A stretch of DNA of 8,518 nucleotides from an uncultured Verrucomicrobium sp. (GCA_903889845.1 CAISZB010000122.1:1-8518), one strand, 5' to 3'. Counted from the stretch's first letter, positions 1-7,349 are shown. Program-made: numbers and translations. The notes: generated by a model not told the origin, from the letters alone.

Positions 1-12
1 ATGCAGGAATAA
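1..12 (+). other. Possible last codons of an upstream gene
   Basis: In frame 1 the window opens with three codons (Met-Gln-Glu) and then TAA at 10-12. If a gene such as hsdS or hsdM lies to the left, this could be its end, and the frame-3 ORF would then start near or inside it. Three codons cannot show whether the frame is coding. Confidence 0.12.
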
Positions 13-314
13 CTCACACCGAGGTCTCCTGCCCTACTCGCTTTGGAATGCTTGTTGGTGATATTTATCGCGATCTATTGAAAAATTTAGGGCCGAATGA
101 ACTTCGGTCATGGGCGGATGCCCGATCTTGGCTTGGGCAAGCGCTTGTGAAAAAGCGGGAAGAATCGGTTTTCTACCGTGATCCCGCCATCATTCTTCTG
201 GCGTGGCTAGTGACAAATCACGAAATGGAAATTCCTCGTCGCTGGCCCACTGATGGGAAATATCTTCAAGACTTTTACGTATTGATGGGCATTTCAACGA
301 ATGGCCTCTTCTAG
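3..314 (+). CDS. Hypothetical protein before hsdR, possibly 5'-truncated
   Basis: I do not recognise this protein. The frame is open from the left edge (base 3), so the gene may begin outside the window. The only ATG in frame near the left edge is at 48 and would give 88 residues. The bases before it carry no convincing ribosome binding site, only a GGA directly touching the ATG. The 88-residue form is soluble-looking, with no membrane segment or signal peptide. It has several Trp residues and a charged stretch around residues 35-40 (KKREE). It ends 8 bases before hsdR in the same direction, so the two are probably co-transcribed and could be translationally coupled. Base composition is low for the window: 25 G+C in bases 61-120, against 40 in 4141-4200. 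It could be an accessory gene of the restriction system, the tail of a larger protein, or a remnant. That it is a real gene is moderately likely; its function is unknown. Confidence 0.45.
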   Translation, partial: AGITHTEVSCPTRFGMLVGDIYRDLLKNLGPNELRSWADARSWLGQALVKKREESVFYRDPAIILLAWLVTNHEMEIPRRWPTDGKYLQDFYVLMGISTNGLF

Positions 315-322
315 CGACTGGC

Positions 323-3300
323 ATGTCTCTCACTGAATCAACGATCGAATTCACCGCCCTTTCTTGGCTGGAGGCCTTGGGCTACACCGTCGTTCAGGGG
401 CCAGAGATCGCTCCGGGCGGGGAAGCGGCGGAGCGGAGCGGGTTTGGCGAGGTGATCTTGAAGGAACGACTGAGGAAGGCCATCGCAAGGATCAATCCCG
501 AAATCCCGGAAGAGGCGCGGGAGGAGGCTCTACGGAAGGTCTTGCGGATGGCGACACCCTCCCTTGTGGGGACGAACAGGACTTTTCACCAGATGCTCCG
601 GGATGGGGTGGAAATCGAGTATCGACGGAAGGACGGAACGATTGCAGGGGATCGGGTCTTCCTCGCCGATTTCGCTGTCCCGGAGGGGAACGACTGGCTC
701 GCCGTGAATCAATTCCGGGTGGAGGAGGGCTCCCATCGGCGGCGGCCCGATATCGTCATTCTCCTCAACGGCCTGCCCCTCGCGGTGATTGAGCTGAAGA
801 ATCCCGCCGATGAGCAGGCAACGCTCCACGGGGCTTACCAACAGCTCCAGACATACAAGACCGAAATTCCCTCCCTCTTCCAAACGAACGCCCTCCTGAT
901 CGTCTCCGACGGAGTAAAGGCCCGGATCGGGTCGCTGACGGCGAACTGGGAATGGTTCAAGGTCTGGCGGACGATTGATGGCCATAGAGAGGCAGCCTCC
1001 GGGACGCTGGAGCTGGAGGTGCTCGTCCAAGGGGTCTTCGACAAGCGGCGCTTCCTCGACTTTCTCCGCCACTTTATCGTCTTCGAGGAAGACGCCGAGA
1101 CTGGGCGGACGCACAAAATCCTGGCCGGGTATCATCAGTTCCATGCCGTCAATGCAGCGGTCGAGGAAACGGTGAGGGCCAGCGGCATGGCGACCCGCGC
1201 CAACACCCTCCGCGAGGAGGGGCCAGAGACGGGCCGTTCCTGGGCGGGCCAGGCCCACGGCGGGGAGGCAGGGGATCGCCGCGTCGGCGTCGTTTGGCAC
1301 ACGCAGGGATCGGGGAAGAGTTTCTCGATGCTCTTCTATGCGGGCCGGGTGATCGCCCATCCAGCAATGGGAAACCCGACCCTCGTTGTCCTCACCGACC
1401 GGAACGATCTCGACGACCAGCTTTTCAGTCAGTTTCAGCGGTGCCAGGAACTCCTGCGGCAGAAGCCGATCCAGGCCACCGACCGGGAACACCTCCGCAA
1501 CCTCCTCCGGGTGGCGAGCGGCGGGGTGGTCTTCACGACGATCCAGAAGTTTCTCCCTGCGAAGGGCGAAAAAATGCCGGAACTGAGCCCCCGGCAGAAC
1601 ATCGTCGTGATCGCCGACGAGGCGCACCGGAGCCAGTACGACCTGATCGAAGGACTGGCCCGGAACATGCGCGACGCGCTTCCGAACGCCTCCTTCATCG
1701 GCTTCACCGGAACGCCGATCGAGAAGAGCGACGCGAATACGCGGGCGGTCTTCGGCGATTACATCAGTATCTACGACATCCAGCGGGCGGTGGCTGACGG
1801 GGCGACGGTTCCGATCTATTACGAGAGCAGGATCGTGAAGCTGGGCCTCAATGAGGCGAAGGTCGATTCCCTCGACGCCGCCTTCGAGGAGGCGACGGAG
1901 GAAGCCGATGAGGAGACGCAACGAAAGCTGAAGACGAAGTGGGCGGCGCTGGAGGCGTTGGTAGGCAATCCCGACCGGATCAAGGTGGTGGCAGAAGATT
2001 TGGTTCGCCACTTCGAGCGGCGCTCCGAAGGTCTCGATGGGAAAGCGATGATCGTCTGCATGAGCCGCCGGATTTGCGTCGCGGTCTACGAGGCGTTGAT
2101 TGCCCTCCGTCCCGAGTGGGCGAGCGCCCCGGATGATTCCCTGACGATCGAGGAGAAGAAATCTTGTGTGGCCAAGGTCATCATGACCGGGGCGGCGGAA
2201 GACGGCCCCACATGGCAACCCCACATCCGGTCGAAGGAAGGCCGGAAGGCCATGGCCGCTCGATTCAAAGATCCCAAAGACCCTTTCCGCATCGTGATTG
2301 TCCGCGACATGTGGTTGACCGGGTTCGACGCGCCATGCCTCCACACGATGTACATCGACAAGCCGATGCGAGGCCACGGCCTGATGCAGGCGATCGCTCG
2401 CGTGAACCGAGTCTTCAGCGATAAACCAGGAGGGCTAGTAGTCGATTACCTAGGCCTAGCCGACCAGCTCAAGGCGGCACTCCTCACCTACACGGAAAAC
2501 GGAGGCAAGGGTTCCCCCAGCTTGGAGATCGACCAGGCTATTGCGGTGCTGAAGCGGGAGTACTCGGTCTGCACGGCTCTTTTCCACGGATTCGATTGGT
2601 CGGCATGGAGAACGGGGGACGGCCTTCGGCAAACCCAGCTCTTGGCTGCTGCTATGGAGCATGTACTGGAAAAGGAGGGCGGGAAGCGGCGGCTGGCCGA
2701 TGCGGTAGTGGCCCTTTCCCGCGCCTTCGCCCTTTGTGCAGCCAGCCCGGAAGCCGAGGCAATTCGAGACGACATCGGCTTTTTTCAAGCTGTAAAAGCA
2801 TCCCTAGGAAAAGCCCACGGCGAAGGAGGAAAATCTGCGGAGGGCGATCTCGACGCCGCCGTCCGGCAGCTTGTTTCCGGGGCGATCGTCGCCGGGGAGG
2901 GGGTGATCGATGTCTTCACCGCTGCCGGGTTGAAGAAGCCCGATATTTCGATCCTCTCGGATCAGTTTCTCGAAGAAGTGCGTGGGTTAAAATTCCGCCA
3001 CGTCGCCGCCGAGCTGCTGGAGAGGCTCCTCAAGGGTGAAGTCCGCGCCCTTTTCCGGGAGAATGTCATTCAGGCGGAACTCTTCTCGGAACGCCTTCAG
3101 AAGGCACTGAACGCCTACCATAACCGCGCCATTGCCACACAGGAGATCATCGAGGAACTGATCGCCATGGCGAAGCAGCTCCAGAGACTCCAAGAGCGAG
3201 GCAAGGAGCTCGGTCTCAACCGTGAAGAAGTCGCGTTCTACGACGCCCTAGCCCGGAACCACAGCGCCATAGAAGTCCTAGGGAACGATTGCCTGAAGGT

Positions 3301-3496
3301 CATCGCCGCTGAATTGGTGACAAAAGTCCGCCAGAACGCAACGATCGACTGGAACCAACGGGAAAGTGCCCAAGCCAAAATGCGCGTGATCGTAAAACGC
3401 ATCCTACGCCACTACGGCTACCCTCCCGACCTTCAGGAGGAGGCCGTGAAGCAAATCCTTCGCCAAGCCGAGACGCTCTGCGCTGAAGTGGCATGA
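323..3496 (+). CDS. hsdR: Type I restriction enzyme R subunit (HsdR)
   Basis: This is the motor and nuclease subunit of a type I restriction-modification complex. It translocates unmodified DNA using ATP and cleaves it, in partnership with HsdM and HsdS. At 1057 residues it is close to the EcoR124I HsdR length. The N-terminal PD-(D/E)xK nuclease shows D143, E157-x-K159 and the Q174-x3-Y178 motif. The superfamily 2 motor shows Walker A GSGKS (329-333), DEAH (432-435), FTGTP (461-465), motif V around LTGFDAP (665-671) and motif [10 protein letters not shown] (689-696). The remaining ~340 residues form the helical C-terminal region expected to contact the methylase. All catalytic residues I can check are present, with no frameshift, so it looks functional. 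A Gly- and Glu-rich linker at about 285-320, just before Walker A, seems longer than usual. No Shine-Dalgarno precedes the ATG, and the preceding stop codon is only 8 bases away, so coupled translation is plausible. hsdM and hsdS are not in the window. Confidence 0.96.
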   Translation: MSLTESTIEFTALSWLEALGYTVVQGPEIAPGGEAAERSGFGEVILKERLRKAIARINPEIPEEAREEALRKVLRMATPSLVGTNRTFHQMLRDGVEIEYRRKDGTIAGDRVFLADFAVPEGNDWLAVNQFRVEEGSHRRRPDIVILLNGLPLAVIELKNPADEQATLHGAYQQLQTYKTEIPSLFQTNALLIVSDGVKARIGSLTANWEWFKVWRTIDGHREAASGTLELEVLVQGVFDKRRFLDFLRHFIVFEEDAETGRTHKILAGYHQFHAVNAAVEETVRASGMATRANTLREEGPETGRSWAGQAHGGEAGDRRVGVVWHTQGSGKSFSMLFYAGRVIAHPAMGNPTLVVLTDRNDLDDQLFSQFQRCQELLRQKPIQATDREHLRNLLRVASGGVVFTTIQKFLPAKGEKMPELSPRQNIVVIADEAHRSQYDLIEGLARNMRDALPNASFIGFTGTPIEKSDANTRAVFGDYISIYDIQRAVADGATVPIYYESRIVKLGLNEAKVDSLDAAFEEATEEADEETQRKLKTKWAALEALVGNPDRIKVVAEDLVRHFERRSEGLDGKAMIVCMSRRICVAVYEALIALRPEWASAPDDSLTIEEKKSCVAKVIMTGAAEDGPTWQPHIRSKEGRKAMAARFKDPKDPFRIVIVRDMWLTGFDAPCLHTMYIDKPMRGHGLMQAIARVNRVFSDKPGGLVVDYLGLADQLKAALLTYTENGGKGSPSLEIDQAIAVLKREYSVCTALFHGFDWSAWRTGDGLRQTQLLAAAMEHVLEKEGGKRRLADAVVALSRAFALCAASPEAEAIRDDIGFFQAVKASLGKAHGEGGKSAEGDLDAAVRQLVSGAIVAGEGVIDVFTAAGLKKPDISILSDQFLEEVRGLKFRHVAAELLERLLKGEVRALFRENVIQAELFSERLQKALNAYHNRAIATQEIIEELIAMAKQLQRLQERGKELGLNREEVAFYDALARNHSAIEVLGNDCLKVIAAELVTKVRQNATIDWNQRESAQAKMRVIVKRILRHYGYPPDLQEEAVKQILRQAETLCAEVA

Positions 3497-3514
3497 CGCT
3501 CTTTCAAGCACCCC

Positions 3515-3537
3515 TTGTTTTGGAAAAACCAACAATT
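3515..3537 (+). terminator. Weak candidate terminator after hsdR
   Basis: About 19 bases after the hsdR stop, TTGG and CCAA flank an AAAAA loop. The stem extends by TTG/CAA across a two-base bulge, and TTTT follows at 3536-3539. The stem is short and AT-rich, so termination here would be weak. Confidence 0.22.
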
Positions 3538-3711
3538 TTGTAAGCGCGGGTGGGCGCCCTCGCTCGACAGAAAAAAAGGGGGTATGCCGGGGGTTGGGGC
3601 CTCCCCTCACGAGCATGAACGTTTTACTGGCAAACTGGCATCCTTGGAAGGGGACGAACACCCTTGACTTCAGAGGACTTGTGGTTAGTTTTGTTGTTAG
3701 TAGAGCCCATT

Positions 3712-3734
3712 TTAGGTTCAGAAACTGAACCTAA
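3712..3734. repeat. Perfect 10-bp inverted repeat downstream of tRNA-Gly
   Basis: TTAGGTTCAG (3712-3721) and CTGAACCTAA (3725-3734) are perfect reverse complements around an AAA loop. A further inverted pair, AGGACTT (3674-3680) and AAGTCCT (3733-3739), encloses it and overlaps its right arm by two bases, so two alternative hairpins are possible. The hairpin lies about 20 bases beyond the tRNA 3' end in the direction of tRNA transcription, so it may end or process that transcript. No U-run follows on either strand, so it is not a textbook intrinsic terminator. A recombinase binding site is an alternative. Confidence 0.7.
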
Positions 3735-3754
3735 GTCCTTGAAAAGGAAGAAAT

Positions 3755-3829
3755 TGGAGCGGGTGAAGGGGTTCGAACCCTCGACATCGACCTTGGCAAG
3801 GTCGCACTCTACCACTGAGTTACACCCGC
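3755..3829 (-). tRNA. tRNA-Gly (anticodon GCC), CCA encoded
   Basis: Read on the minus strand, the 75 bases fold into a full cloverleaf. The acceptor arms are GCGGGTG/CACCCGC. The D arm is ACTC/GAGT with an AGTGGTA loop. The anticodon stem is CGACC/GGTCG with loop TTGCCAA, so the anticodon is GCC, reading GGC and GGU glycine codons. The T arm is GAGGG/CCCTT with loop TTCGAAC. The discriminator is T (U in the RNA), and CCA is encoded at 3757-3755. All stems are intact, including the 3' half that would be rebuilt by an integrating element. It has its own promoter and diverges from ruvC. Confidence 0.97.
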
Positions 3830-3850
3830 GTTTGCCCGGAAGGGGTTGCC

Positions 3851-3879
3851 ATTAGAGGGAAAGGGGCGGGGGCTGGCAA
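3851..3879 (-). promoter_or_regulatory. Sigma70-type promoter of tRNA-Gly
   Basis: On the minus strand TTGCCA (3879-3874, five of six to TTGACA) is followed by exactly 17 bases and then TCTAAT (3856-3851, five of six to TATAAT). The predicted transcription start near 3844 leaves a leader of about 15 bases before the mature tRNA end. The boxes and spacing fit a strong constitutive promoter. It occupies the 99-base gap before ruvC but points away from it. Confidence 0.75.
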
Positions 3880-3928
3880 GCGAAAAATGGGGTGTACTCC
3901 CCTCTTCTGTTCAGGCAGGGTGACGGGG

Positions 3929-4438
3929 ATGCGCGTCTTGGGAATCGATCCGGCTCTCCGCAACACGGGCTTCGGGGTCCTCGACACGGCGGCGGCGGCG
4001 CCCGGCTCCGGTCGCGTGGCGGGGGTTCTGGCCTACGGGGTGATCCGGACGGGGAAGGAGGCGCTGCAGTCGGAATGCCTCCGGCAGATCGCCTCCGGGG
4101 TGCGGGAGGTGATCGCGGTACATCGGCCCGACGCGGCGGCGGTGGAGGGGATCATCTTTGTCCAAAGCCACCGGACGGCGATCACGATGGGGGCGGCCCG
4201 GGCGGCGGCGCTCCTCGCGCTTGCGGAGGCGGGGGTGCCGGTCTATGAATACGCTCCGCGCCGGGTGAAGGCGGCGGCGACGGGACGCGGCGGGGCGCAG
4301 AAGGCGCAGGTGGGGTTCATGATGCGGGCGCTCCTGGGCCTCGCGGAGAATCCCCCCGCCGACGCGGCCGACGCGCTGGCGATCGCGCTGACGCACGCGC
4401 AGACGAAGCCGGGGCTGACGACCGGGACCCGTATTTGA
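3929..4438 (+). CDS. ruvC: Holliday junction resolvase RuvC
   Basis: RuvC is the dimeric endonuclease that cuts four-way DNA junctions symmetrically once RuvAB has positioned them. From the ATG at 3929 the protein has 169 residues, close to the 173 of E. coli RuvC. Translation opens directly with the family's first strand, GIDPALRNTGFG. The four acidic catalytic residues of the RNase H fold can be placed: D7, E73 (in VEGIIF), D145 and D148 (in ADAADALAIALTH). The basic RRVK segment near 111-114, before the ATGRGGAQK stretch, is the usual DNA-contact region. The start is supported by AGGG at 3917-3920, 8 bases upstream. The same frame extends upstream to an ATG at 3887, but those 14 residues are unlike the family. 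The gene is first of a ruvC-ruvA-ruvB cluster. Confidence 0.96.
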   Translation: MRVLGIDPALRNTGFGVLDTAAAAPGSGRVAGVLAYGVIRTGKEALQSECLRQIASGVREVIAVHRPDAAAVEGIIFVQSHRTAITMGAARAAALLALAEAGVPVYEYAPRRVKAAATGRGGAQKAQVGFMMRALLGLAENPPADAADALAIALTHAQTKPGLTTGTRI

Positions 4439-4463
4439 TCCGCTTGATCCGCAATAGATCCGC
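4435..4463 (+). repeat. Short tandem repeat at the ruvC end
   Basis: TTGATCCGC occurs twice head to tail (4435-4443 and 4444-4452), and GATCCGC recurs at 4457-4463. The first copy contains the ruvC TGA stop. This may be replication slippage or a binding site; three short copies do not decide. Confidence 0.5.
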
Positions 4464-4472
4464 ATTTAAAAA
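4444..4472 (+). promoter_or_regulatory. Possible internal promoter for ruvAB
   Basis: The 52-base gap between ruvC and ruvA is AT-rich compared with its surroundings. It contains TTGATC (4444-4449, four of six) and, 17 bases later, TAAAAA (4467-4472, four of six). The predicted start would leave a leader of a dozen or so bases before the ruvA ATG. This is a weak match, supported mainly by the local change in composition. Confidence 0.27.
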
Positions 4473-4490
4473 CAAGAACGCTTTGAAACG

Positions 4491-5090
4491 ATGATCGCCT
4501 ATTTGAAGGGAACTCTGGTGGCCGCGCTGCCGATGCAGGCGGTGGTGGAGGTGAACGGCATCGGCTACGAAGTGCTGATCCCGCTTGGGACGTTCGAGAG
4601 GCTGCCCGCGCCGCCCGCGCCGGTCCGGCTCCTGACCCACCTCCAAGTGCGGGAGGACGCCCACGTGCTCTACGGCTTCGGGACGGAGGAGGAGCGGGAC
4701 CTCTTCCGCCTCCTCATCACGCACGTCAGCGGGATCGGCCCGAAGTCGGCGCTGGCGATCCTCAGCGGCACCTCCCCGGCCCAGTTCCGGGCGGCCGTGG
4801 TGGCGAACGATCTGGCGGTGCTCAGCAAGATCAAGGGCGTCGGCAAGAAGACGGCGGAGCGGGTGGTGATCGAGTTGCGGGACAAGGTCGGCGTCTCCGC
4901 CGCGTGGGAGGCGGCCTCGGCGCGGCACAGCCAATCGCCGGAGGAGCAGCAGATCACCGACGCCGTGCTGGCCCTCGTCGCCCTCGGCTACAAGCAGGCG
5001 GAAGCGGCGAAGGCGCTGACGCTGGTCCGGACGAAGTTCCCCGGGGCCGACACGGAGACCTTGATCCGCGAGGTGCTGAAGGCATTCTAG
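4491..5090 (+). CDS. ruvA: Holliday junction DNA helicase subunit RuvA
   Basis: RuvA forms the tetrameric platform that holds the four-way junction open and recruits RuvB motors. The 199 residues match the usual length (203 in E. coli). The N-terminal OB-fold begins MIAYLKGTL and includes [10 protein letters not shown] (19-28). Two helix-hairpin-helix motifs follow, [13 protein letters not shown] (79-91) and [16 protein letters not shown] (114-129); these grip the DNA backbone. After a polar linker (about 134-151) comes the C-terminal three-helix domain (152-199) that binds RuvB, ending IREVLKAF. The ATG lacks a clear Shine-Dalgarno site. It sits 52 bases after ruvC and 25 before ruvB, so the three are probably one transcription unit, perhaps with an extra promoter in the first gap. 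Confidence 0.97.
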   Translation: MIAYLKGTLVAALPMQAVVEVNGIGYEVLIPLGTFERLPAPPAPVRLLTHLQVREDAHVLYGFGTEEERDLFRLLITHVSGIGPKSALAILSGTSPAQFRAAVVANDLAVLSKIKGVGKKTAERVVIELRDKVGVSAAWEAASARHSQSPEEQQITDAVLALVALGYKQAEAAKALTLVRTKFPGADTETLIREVLKAF

Positions 5091-5115
5091 TCGGGAACAC
5101 CCCTCCCTCCGTCTC

Positions 5116-6123
5116 ATGCCCGACTCCCCCCTCCTCACCTCCGCCGATCCCGGCTTCGAGCTGACGCTGCGCCCGCCCTCGCTGGGCGACTTCGCCGGGC
5201 AGGCCCGTATCCGGGAACGGATCGAGGTCCTGATCCAGGCGGCGAAGGGGCGCGAGGAGCCGCTGGAGCACCTCCTCTTCAGCGGCCCGCCCGGCCTGGG
5301 AAAGACGACCCTGGCGAACATCCTGGCGCGGGAGATGGGCGCGAATTTGAAGTGCACCTCCGGCCCGGTGATCGAGAAAGCGGGCGACCTCGCCGGCCTC
5401 CTCACCTCGCTGGAAAAAGGAGACATCCTCTTCATCGACGAGATCCATCGCCTGAACAAGACGATTGAGGAATACCTCTACCCCGCGATGGAGGACTTCC
5501 GCATCGACATCATCATCGACCAGGGACCGAATGCGCGAAGCGTCCGGCTGAACCTGCCGCGCTTCACGCTGGTCGGCGCCACGACGCGCGCCGGGATGCT
5601 CAGCGCGCCGCTGCGGAGCCGCTTCGGCCTCACGAACCGCCTCGACTACTACACGGCAGAGGAACTGGCCGGGATCGTCGCCCGCTCCGCCCGGCTCCTC
5701 AACATCGAGATGAACCCGGAAGGAGCCTTCGAGGTCGCCCGGCGCTCCCGCGGCACGCCCCGCATCGCGAACAACCTCCTGCGCTGGGTCCGCGACTTCG
5801 CGGCGGTGAAGAACAACGGCCTCGTCGACAAGGCGACCGCCGACGCCGCCCTCCGCATGCTCGACATCGACGACGACGGCCTCGACGAAATGGACAAGAA
5901 GCTGCTGGAGGCCCTCGTCCACAAGTTCAACGGCGGCCCTGTCGGCGTCTCCTCCCTCGCCGTCGCGATCGGGGAGGAATCGGGAACACTGGAGGAAGTC
6001 CACGAGCCCTACCTCATCATGGAAGGCTTCCTGAAGCGGACGCCCCAGGGCCGCGTGGCGACGCGGAAGACGTTCGAGAAAGTCGGCGTCACGCCGACAG
6101 GAAAGCAGCAGGAGCTGTTTTAA
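5116..6123 (+). CDS. ruvB: Holliday junction branch-migration ATPase RuvB
   Basis: RuvB is the hexameric AAA+ motor that pulls duplex DNA through the RuvA-bound junction. At 335 residues it is almost exactly the E. coli length (336). Walker A is GPPGLGKTT (57-65) and Walker B ends in DEIH (108-111). Sensor 1 is GATTRAG (154-160), the arginine finger is probably R169 in LRSRFG, and sensor 2 includes R216 in GTPRIANN. The C-terminal winged helix carries [16 protein letters not shown] (285-300) and the GRVAT wing (312-316), which contact DNA. The start is chosen because the protein then begins the normal distance before the family core. No Shine-Dalgarno is visible in the 25 bases after ruvA, so coupling to ruvA translation is likely. 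All key residues are intact. Confidence 0.98.
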   Translation: MPDSPLLTSADPGFELTLRPPSLGDFAGQARIRERIEVLIQAAKGREEPLEHLLFSGPPGLGKTTLANILAREMGANLKCTSGPVIEKAGDLAGLLTSLEKGDILFIDEIHRLNKTIEEYLYPAMEDFRIDIIIDQGPNARSVRLNLPRFTLVGATTRAGMLSAPLRSRFGLTNRLDYYTAEELAGIVARSARLLNIEMNPEGAFEVARRSRGTPRIANNLLRWVRDFAAVKNNGLVDKATADAALRMLDIDDDGLDEMDKKLLEALVHKFNGGPVGVSSLAVAIGEESGTLEEVHEPYLIMEGFLKRTPQGRVATRKTFEKVGVTPTGKQQELF

Positions 6124-6133
6124 ATCTTCTGAA

Positions 6134-6146
6134 AAGGGCGGCCCTT
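6134..6146 (-). terminator. Candidate terminator in the ruvB / small membrane gene gap
   Basis: AAGGG (6134-6138) and CCCTT (6142-6146) form a five-pair stem with a three-base loop. On the minus strand the stem runs into TT and then C, so it could end transcription of the minus-strand small membrane gene. On the plus strand no T-run follows, so it would serve ruvB poorly. The stem is short. Confidence 0.28.
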
Positions 6147-6179
6147 GGCAGCCTGGGGCTCGGGCTCAAACTCCCCTCG

Positions 6180-6377
6180 CTACCCCATGACACCGTCGTC
6201 GGTGTGGTCGCCGGTCTCGTCTTCCACGAAGGCGTAAACCGTTTTGAGCCGGGCAGCCGCGCCGTCCCGGCTCTTCCGATGCGCGATTTCCTTGCGGCGC
6301 ACCAGGATGAAAATAAAGGCAAGGCTGATTACAATCCATCCCCCGGCAAAAACAATAGCTAAGACGACGGTTTCCAT
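6180..6377 (-). CDS. Small single-helix membrane protein, unknown function
   Basis: I do not recognise the family. From the ATG at 6377 the protein has 65 residues. A strongly hydrophobic helix at about 4-26 is rich in Val, Ile, Ala and Phe. It is followed at once by a basic stretch [11 protein letters not shown] (27-37) and then an acidic tail [12 protein letters not shown] (51-62). This is the pattern of a bitopic inner-membrane peptide with a cytoplasmic C-terminus. It resembles the small electron-transport or regulatory membrane peptides only in layout, and no cofactor motif is present. The frame is open upstream to an ATG at 6434, but those 19 extra residues add nothing recognisable. A purine-rich GGGAAGGGAATGG stretch lies upstream of the ATG, at somewhat long spacing. 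The gene converges on ruvB with a 56-base gap and diverges from the YjbQ-family gene. Confidence 0.6.
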   Translation of the reverse strand: METVVLAIVFAGGWIVISLAFIFILVRRKEIAHRKSRDGAAARLKTVYAFVEDETGDHTDDGVMG

Positions 6378-6397
6378 AGGAGTCCATTCCCTTCCCG

Positions 6398-6407
6398 CTA
6401 AGCTTAG
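6398..6407. promoter_or_regulatory. 10-bp perfect palindrome in a divergent intergenic region
   Basis: CTAAGCTTAG is its own reverse complement. It lies 21 bases upstream of the small membrane gene and about 104 bases upstream of the YjbQ-family gene, within a 133-base divergent gap. It could be an operator for a dimeric regulator. A single short palindrome also occurs readily by chance. Confidence 0.25.
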
Positions 6408-6498
6408 TGAAAAGAGGCTACAAACCGCGAGCACTAAAACGCCGCATTCACAGGGTGCCGAAACAGCGTCCTTTCTTTCCGCCGACCCCCAGACAGGC

Positions 6499-6504
6499 TA
6501 TCCT
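6499..6504 (+). promoter_or_regulatory. Candidate -10 box giving a leaderless transcript
   Basis: TATCCT fits TANNNT and ends exactly 6 bases before the ATG at 6511, so the predicted start of transcription is the start codon itself. No Shine-Dalgarno is present. The -35 region 17 bases upstream, TTTCCG, is weak (three of six). Confidence 0.35.
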
Positions 6505-6510
6505 GCGCCG

Positions 6511-6930
<420 letters not shown>

Positions 6931-6937
6931 TATCAAA

Positions 6938-6967
6938 TCACTTTGAGTAAAACCCTTCTCATAGTGA
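6938..6967 (-). terminator. Hairpin between convergent genes
   Basis: TCACTTTGAG (6938-6947) and CTCATAGTGA (6958-6967) pair at nine of ten positions around a ten-base loop. On the minus strand the stem is followed by TTTGATATTATT, which fits an intrinsic terminator for the 117-residue membrane gene. On the plus strand A-rich sequence follows, so it may act less well for the YjbQ-family gene. It sits within the 53-base convergent gap. Confidence 0.45.
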
Positions 6968-6983
6968 AAACTTCGCGCCCCCG

Positions 6984-7337
6984 TTACCCCTTCAAAAACC
7001 GCAGCCGGTGCAGCCCGGAGAGGAACAGCACCGCCGTCCCGAACACCGTCCCCGCGATCGGGAACGGAATCCCCGCCAGGAACGAGCCGAGGAACGCCTT
7101 GCAGAACGTGGCGCGACGGGACTCCGTCGGCTGACCCCACCGCCGCTGGATCGCCCAGACCCCGGCGAAGACGACGGCAAAGGTCGCCAGGGCGACGAGG
7201 AGGGTGTCGAGGAAGCCGGTCGCCAGTTCCCCGCCGAAGGCGAGGAGGTCGGCCCCCAGGATCAGCGCGCCGCTGGCCGGATGATAGAACGTCTCCCAGG
7301 AAGAGGGGGCCGGGGCGGGGGGATTCTCCGGGGGCAT
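6984..7337 (-). CDS. Small multi-pass membrane protein, unknown function
   Basis: I cannot name the family. The 117 residues begin with a Pro-rich soluble stretch (1-20). A weakly hydrophobic segment follows (about 21-42, with D30 and E37). Then come a strong helix LDTLLVALATFAVVFAGVWAI (43-63), a polar connector QRRWGQPTESRRATFCK (64-80) and a second strong hydrophobic segment (82-108), before a basic tail RLRFLKG. Two or three membrane passes are likely, and the basic connector is probably cytoplasmic. Coding status is supported by the clean hydrophobic and basic alternation and by the tidy fit between a convergent and a divergent neighbour. TAGGCT (7349-7344) ends 6 bases before the ATG and may be its -10 box; GGTGA just before the ATG is too close to be a good ribosome site. 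It diverges from trpA across 70 bases. Confidence 0.65.
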   Translation of the reverse strand: MPPENPPAPAPSSWETFYHPASGALILGADLLAFGGELATGFLDTLLVALATFAVVFAGVWAIQRRWGQPTESRRATFCKAFLGSFLAGIPFPIAGTVFGTAVLFLSGLHRLRFLKG

Positions 7338-7343
7338 TTCACC

Positions 7344-7349
7344 AGCCTA
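7344..7349 (-). promoter_or_regulatory. Candidate -10 box for the 117-residue membrane gene
   Basis: On the minus strand TAGGCT (TANNNT pattern) lies at -12 to -7 relative to the ATG, the same placement as before the YjbQ-family gene. No -35 box is seen at 17 bases. It suggests a leaderless or nearly leaderless transcript. Confidence 0.28.

Larger units (their letters stand above)
3497..3754. other. Gene-free junction between hsdR and tRNA-Gly
   Basis: No credible protein gene lies here. The part next to the tRNA is AT-rich (25 G+C of 60 in 3661-3720) and holds the nested inverted repeats listed separately. The middle has runs of A and G around 3570-3602. Because the tRNA is on the minus strand, this stretch is what follows its 3' end, the usual landing place of tRNA-targeting integrases. 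I see no integrase gene and no second copy of the tRNA 3' end in the window. Confidence 0.5.

Noticed and set aside
530..2377. Minus-strand ORF of 615 codons
   Set aside because: It lies wholly inside hsdR, whose frame has all the expected motifs. Long antisense frames are common in GC-rich DNA, and this one shows no domain.
3624..3815. Minus-strand ORF containing VEGSNPFTRS
   Set aside because: It is the sense translation of the same tRNA plus its flank, not a protein gene.
3664..3855. Plus-strand ORF of 63 codons with the phrase RVKGFEPSTSTLA
   Set aside because: It is the antisense translation of tRNA-Gly, a well-known spurious protein in databases.
3887..3928. Upstream ATG extension of ruvC
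   Set aside because: The 14 extra residues do not resemble RuvC, while the ATG at 3929 has AGGG at 8 bases and starts right at the first catalytic strand.
4317..6003. Two long minus-strand ORFs across ruvC, ruvA and ruvB
   Set aside because: They are Arg- and Gly-rich shadow frames opposite three certain genes.
6190..6205. Hairpin ACACCG / CGGTGT with a four-base loop
   Set aside because: It lies inside the coding end of the small membrane gene (Asp codons) and has no T-run, so it is probably incidental.
6166..6387. Competing minus-strand frame over the small membrane gene
   Set aside because: It gives a protein rich in Arg, Pro and Cys with no coherent segment; the neighbouring frame gives a clean membrane helix and basic anchor.
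6244..6510. Upstream extension of the YjbQ-family gene by 89 codons
   Set aside because: It overlaps the opposite-strand small membrane gene and goes far beyond the normal family length.
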